A stretch of DNA of 64,000 nucleotides from Lasioglossum baleicum. Lineage: Eukaryota > Arthropoda > Insecta > Hymenoptera > Halictidae. Numbering within the stretch: the stretch's first letter is position 1; each line of letters begins with the position of its first letter. The position numbers and the translations under genes are program-made. Positions 60,308 through 64,000 of the stretch are shown here, piece after piece. The notes beneath the pieces were generated by a model that saw nothing but the letters and a program-made list of their open reading frames with translations, was not told where the DNA came from and did no database searches. Where the stretch lies: contig NC_134932.1 in NCBI RefSeq assembly GCF_051020765.1, positions 6,200,001 through 6,264,000 of the forward strand, written 5' to 3'.

Positions 60308-60600
60308 GTCCACCGATTTACGCCGAGATGGATGGACCAATCGGAATGAAACCTTTTGCATCTTGTAGAGTATGTCTCCCGATTGGTCCCTTGAAAACAA
60401 ATTTTGCATTTTTTTATTCCTTACGTTTTTATTTGCGAAAAGTGAATTATTTCTTGTATGTTCACCGATTACTCCGAGATGGATGGACCAATCAGGACGA
60501 CACCTTCTGCATTTTGTAGGATATGTCTCCCGCTTGGTCCCTTGAAAACAAATTTTGCATATTTTCATTCTTTGCGATTTGTATTGCAAATAACCAATAA
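60308..60600. repeat. Tandem duplication, period about 152 bp, two copies
   Basis: Units starting near 60308 and 60459 share CACCGATT(T)AC, CCGAGATGGATGGACCAAT, GTATGTCTCCCG.TTGGTCC and CCTTGAAAACAAATTTTGCA. Identity is about 85-90% by eye. A frame on the minus strand runs through both copies (60293-60631) but has no recognised homology. It lies immediately left of the foldback element at 60680. Confidence 0.85.
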
Positions 60601-60679
60601 GACCGAAAAACCACCCTACGGTGTTCTGCAAATTCTGCTCGTTCCACTAAAAAAGGGTGAAATAAACAAATTTTATCAT

Positions 60680-61092
60680 ATAAAAAAAATTGAACCTGCT
60701 TCGAAAAAACCCACTAAAAAGGTACTAAAAGGTATGAAATAATTTCCATTTAATCTATGTGAATACACACGAACTTAAATACAATACAATCTTCTCGGCG
60801 GCGGTGAAAAATTAAAAATTTTCCAAATGACAGATGTTGCTGATTACGATTTCATTGGAATATGGTGAACTTGGAAATTAATAGATGGGAAGAGAAGATA
60901 CATTAATATGTAAAAGCATGTAGAAGAATTTAAAGATTTTCGTAATTTCTCCAGTGTCGAAAATTTTCAATTTTACACCACCTCCGAGAAGATTGTACTG
61001 TATTTAAGTTCGTGTGTATTCACATAAATTAAATGGAAATTATTTCATACTTTTTAGTACATATTATCGAAGTCGGTTTAATTTTTTATTAT
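60680..61092. mobile_element. Foldback element with arms of about 115-150 bp
   Basis: The left arm contains GGTATGAAATAATTTCCATT, TAATCTATGTGAATACACAC, GAACTTAAATACAATACAAT and CTTCTCGG. All recur in inverse order at 60959-61065 with a few substitutions. Outside this, AAATTGAACCTGCTTCGA on the left corresponds to AAATTAAACCGACTTCGA on the right. The loop is about 135 bp. A clear TSD is not defined. Confidence 0.75.
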
Positions 61093-63564
61093 TTCAATCG
61101 ATTGAAAATAATCTACTGAAATTGTTTGAATGTTTCTACCGTCCTGTACTTGGTCTACACATTTGTTTCTCACGAATTAATGTGGACAAATTTGATTCTG
61201 ATTACGAGATCCTAAAATTAAATCGAGAGGCCGCAGGGTATTTGATTTCTTTGTCTTCTCCGAAATCCGAGCGGAATATTTTCGAGCGGCGCACGTTCGT
61301 GTTACGCGCGGGGTAATTCGCTTGGCGAAATTTCATCGTCGTTGCTGAAATCAAGCCGGAAAACCCATGGCCGAATTCGTATTAATGGCAGATCCAATTT
61401 CCGACGCGAGAAACGATTGTATCTAGACAAATCATAAGAATATTATGGTCCGCGTTGCGACCAGTGCATAGACCGCAACGATTTTTCTGTCGGACTCGTT
61501 GAACCGGAGTGAAATGTTACCTCTCCCTTGGTCGCTCCTCTCGCTTAACCGCGGTGTAATGTTACTACGTAAAGGTGCACTCCATAAAGTCCCATAAAAG
61601 TTCCCCGCAACTAGCCTTTCAGAACGCTCGCGCATGGAAAATATGATTTTTTTTATCTGGGAACCCCGGCGCGTGACACGTGCAGGAATCTTAAGCGTAC
61701 GTTGTATACTTCGCCGGTCCCGAAGAGAACCGTGTAATCGTACCCCACTAGGAACATGAATTACGAGAGAGTGTGAGTGCCATTACGATTCTATTGCAAT
61801 ATTAAAATGACAATCTGAAAATTAACTGTCACGATAAATCTACGGTATTACCCAATTTTACGATACTTTCTTCTAAAATGCAATTGGCGCTTTGATGTTT
61901 ATTAGAAACGTAAACGAGGTTTTCAAGTCGCGTAAATGCTAATGATACTTAGGAGCAATGTGTTCGAACTGAATTTTTAAATGAATTTTTGTCCTCGTTG
62001 TAATTCGCGGTATTACCTTCGAAACGTCAAGCCGAGGAACGAGGAAACGAACCAGTCCAGTAATTACGGAAGATCAATCAGAGAAATTGCCTTGGAGAGT
62101 AAATGAAACAGGACTTAATTAAATTCGGAAACGTAGGAGGTTCAAAGAGATTTGATTCCTTGAATCAACACGGGGAATAGAGCCTCGCGATCTCTAATAA
62201 GATCCGAAGCAAACGAACTCCGATTTCCTCTAGACACCGTAGCCGAGAGTAAGAACCTGTAATTAAAACCCATTAAATCTGGTCTTCCCGTCCGGTAGCG
62301 TTACGGCCGTCTTACGATTTAATTATCGTGAAAGACAGAATCTGTATAATAGCGTAATATTGCGGGCCGAAGGCAAGATCGTCTAACTGGAATCCCCCGG
62401 AGACAGTGATCCTCTCCTTTTCTCATCCGCCGGCAGACATGTCTCCTTCATTACTTCTAGAACGACAGTAATTACGCGGAAAGTGTCTCCGTCCCCGATC
62501 AAGGCACGGTTCGAGGTTAAAGCACGACAGCCATTGTCATTCTGTTTATTAGCCCCTAACGCGTGTCTGCTGAACAAAAGGGAACATTTCGACAGATTTA
62601 TGAACTAGCTGTTTCACATTTTACTAGTAGCCTAATGCTTCTTCATCAGTCGAAGACAGTTAATAACCGATAAATTGAAATTTAAGTCGTTAAGAGCCTA
62701 TAAATAGGCTTCCCCAAAGTGTTAAATAAATACATAAAAGAGGCTGTGATTTGTTTTCCAAAGATGCAATTAGAAAGTTGGAATTTTTATAACAGTCATT
62801 TACATTACAGCAAATAAAATGTTACAAAATATAAAATTCTGATTCGATTATTAAATTTTTGGTAATTACGGAAGGCAATTTAGGCTGCGTCGACGCTACC
62901 GCATTTTTGTGTTCATAGTAAACAAAGAGTCCCACAACCTTAGTCGTTTAATGAGCAGTTGCACAAGGCTGCGACAAAGTTGAGAAAATTAACCTAATGG
63001 CCAGATTGTTTCAGGCCGCAGCAGGAAGTAGACTTCCAGCCGGAGAGACTGGTGGAGGAAAACAAACGTTGCTGCGGACAGCAATGAAAAATGAAGACAC
63101 GCCGGTAGCGAGACACGCGATTCCTCTCGCCGTTTCCATTCCCATTCGAAAAAAGGCCAAATTAATGGCTGGAAGCTAATGAACCGATTCCACCGAGGTA
63201 AAACAATTCCTTTCTTTTCCGGCGCGTTCACTGAACCCTCCCCGAGGCTTGGAGATGAACTAATCATTAATCGCTCGGAATTAACGAGCCGATTCCGTAG
63301 GCGCGATGGAGGCAGCCTATTCGGACTGCTGTGCCCCTTTCACCGTAAGATGAAAGTGTAGCCCCGTCGATGTCTTCAAAACCGAGAGGATTCTCGTGGT
63401 CAACATTGCACGAGTCACGTCTTCCTTTCTAATTATCTCCGCAAGTGTTATCTGCCAGCCAGGAGTCGGCGCTCCAAATCACGTAAGTAGAACCTAGGTA
63501 AAAGGTGGCTGGTAAAAGGCATCTTTCCTTTACCTTTCTCGTCCCGATACATCTCTGCTCGTTA
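61093..63564. other. Gene-free stretch, unique DNA
   Basis: Short frames only, none recognised. No repeat ends seen. Confidence 0.6.
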
Positions 63565-63569
63565 CGTCG

Positions 63570-63785
63570 CACAGTGTGCCAGAAACCAACTCAGTTTTTC
63601 ATCGATTCAATTGGAATTTTTTTTTAAATGCTCGTGAAGAACTATACTTTGACGACGTGCTGCGCGAAAATCGTTAACTGTCACAATCAAGAATCCTTAT
63701 CTACAAAGCCCAATAACTCCGATAAAACAAAAGCTGAGTTGTCGGCAGATTTTTGTTAAAAAAGATCGGTTTCTGACACACTGTG
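63570..63785. mobile_element. Transib-type MITE with CGTCG target duplication
   Basis: The 216-bp element is flanked by a perfect 5-bp TSD, CGTCG (63565-63569 and 63786-63790), which fits the CG-rich 5-bp targets known for Transib. The TIRs are CACAGTGTGCCAGAAACC and CACAGTGTGTCAGAAACC (17 of 18). The first seven bases are the heptamer of V(D)J recombination signals. From the right end, ACAAAAATC (eight of nine to the RSS nonamer) follows the heptamer after 22 bp. No equivalent nonamer is visible at the left end. No coding capacity. Confidence 0.85.
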
Positions 63786-63874
63786 CGTCGTCGAGAACAG
63801 AAATGGAAGAGCACCACAGTTATCCCAAAATTGTTAGGTTCAAACTTCATTATCTAGTAACTAATAATAATCAC

Positions 63875-64000
63875 TAGACTGCGGATCTTTATGCAAAATA
63901 AAAAATGTTCGTATCGATTGTAGGACACAGGAGCCAAATAAAAATTGTATCCTTCTTTCAATTATCCTATTAAGCCGAAACTAATACATTGATGTCCTTA
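63875..64000 (+). mobile_element. TAGACTGCGG-family MITE, cut by the window end
   Basis: TAGACTGCGGATCTTTATGC is followed by AAAATAAAAAATGTTCG and GGACACAGGAGCCAAATAAA, matching end A of the copies at 14497 (inverse) and 34358. The other end lies beyond the window. Confidence 0.8.

Overview
This window looks like non-coding arthropod nuclear DNA. I find no gene that can be defended: no long open reading frame, no recognisable exon chain, no tRNA or rRNA. The reading frames present are short, overlap each other in several frames, and are longest where the DNA is CpG-rich and stop-poor, as expected by chance. The composition (CpG-rich, moderately GC-rich unique DNA interrupted by AT-rich blocks) and the mix of repeats (Transib, piggyBac, hAT, mariner/Tc1, pogo, and a CR1/Jockey-type LINE tail) suggest an insect. 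A hymenopteran such as a bee, ant or wasp is my best guess, but that is inference from composition and repeat content only.

What can be supported is a dense set of mostly non-autonomous DNA transposons, many with terminal inverted repeats (TIRs) and target-site duplications (TSDs) readable to the base. One hAT-like family with TIR TAGACTGCGG recurs about ten times (2512, 14497, 16692, 33590, 34358, 37572, 42982, 47457, 53061/53565, 63875); two copies have perfect 8-bp TSDs. Two unrelated elements (19208-20122 and 63570-63785) begin and end with CACAGTG and have perfect 5-bp TSDs, which is the signature of Transib, the superfamily related to RAG1 of V(D)J recombination; an RSS nonamer-like block lies 22-23 bp inside.

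Layout. 1-7.9 kb: unique DNA with one hAT MITE. 7.9-8.4 kb: a different hAT MITE carrying a 36-bp minisatellite. 13.3-13.7 kb: a 175-181-bp tandem repeat. 15.5 kb: hairpin element. 19.2-20.1 kb: Transib element. 21.5-21.9 kb: mariner-type MITE. 22-29 kb: mostly unique, CpG-rich. 29.7-31.8 kb: 2.1-kb region bounded by 200-bp inverted repeats. 38.8 kb: pogo-type MITE. 40.2-41.1 kb: LINE 3' end interrupted by a hAT MITE, followed by an 80-bp back-to-back mariner TIR hairpin. 44.7-49.6 kb: three TTAA-flanked elements. 51.8-52.2 kb: foldback element. 56.0-56.9 kb: Tc1-like relic with a broken transposase, flanked by a 54-bp direct repeat. 60.3-61.1 kb: 152-bp tandem repeat beside a foldback element. 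63.6-64 kb: second Transib element and a window-truncated hAT MITE.

The only protein-coding traces are relics: the N-terminal DNA-binding part of a Tc1/Tc3-type transposase (minus strand, about 56.1-56.5 kb) and the C-terminal tail of a LINE ORF2 (about 40.2-40.8 kb). The window is best read as intergenic or large-intron DNA acting as a landing site for cut-and-paste elements, whose movement must depend on transposases encoded elsewhere.
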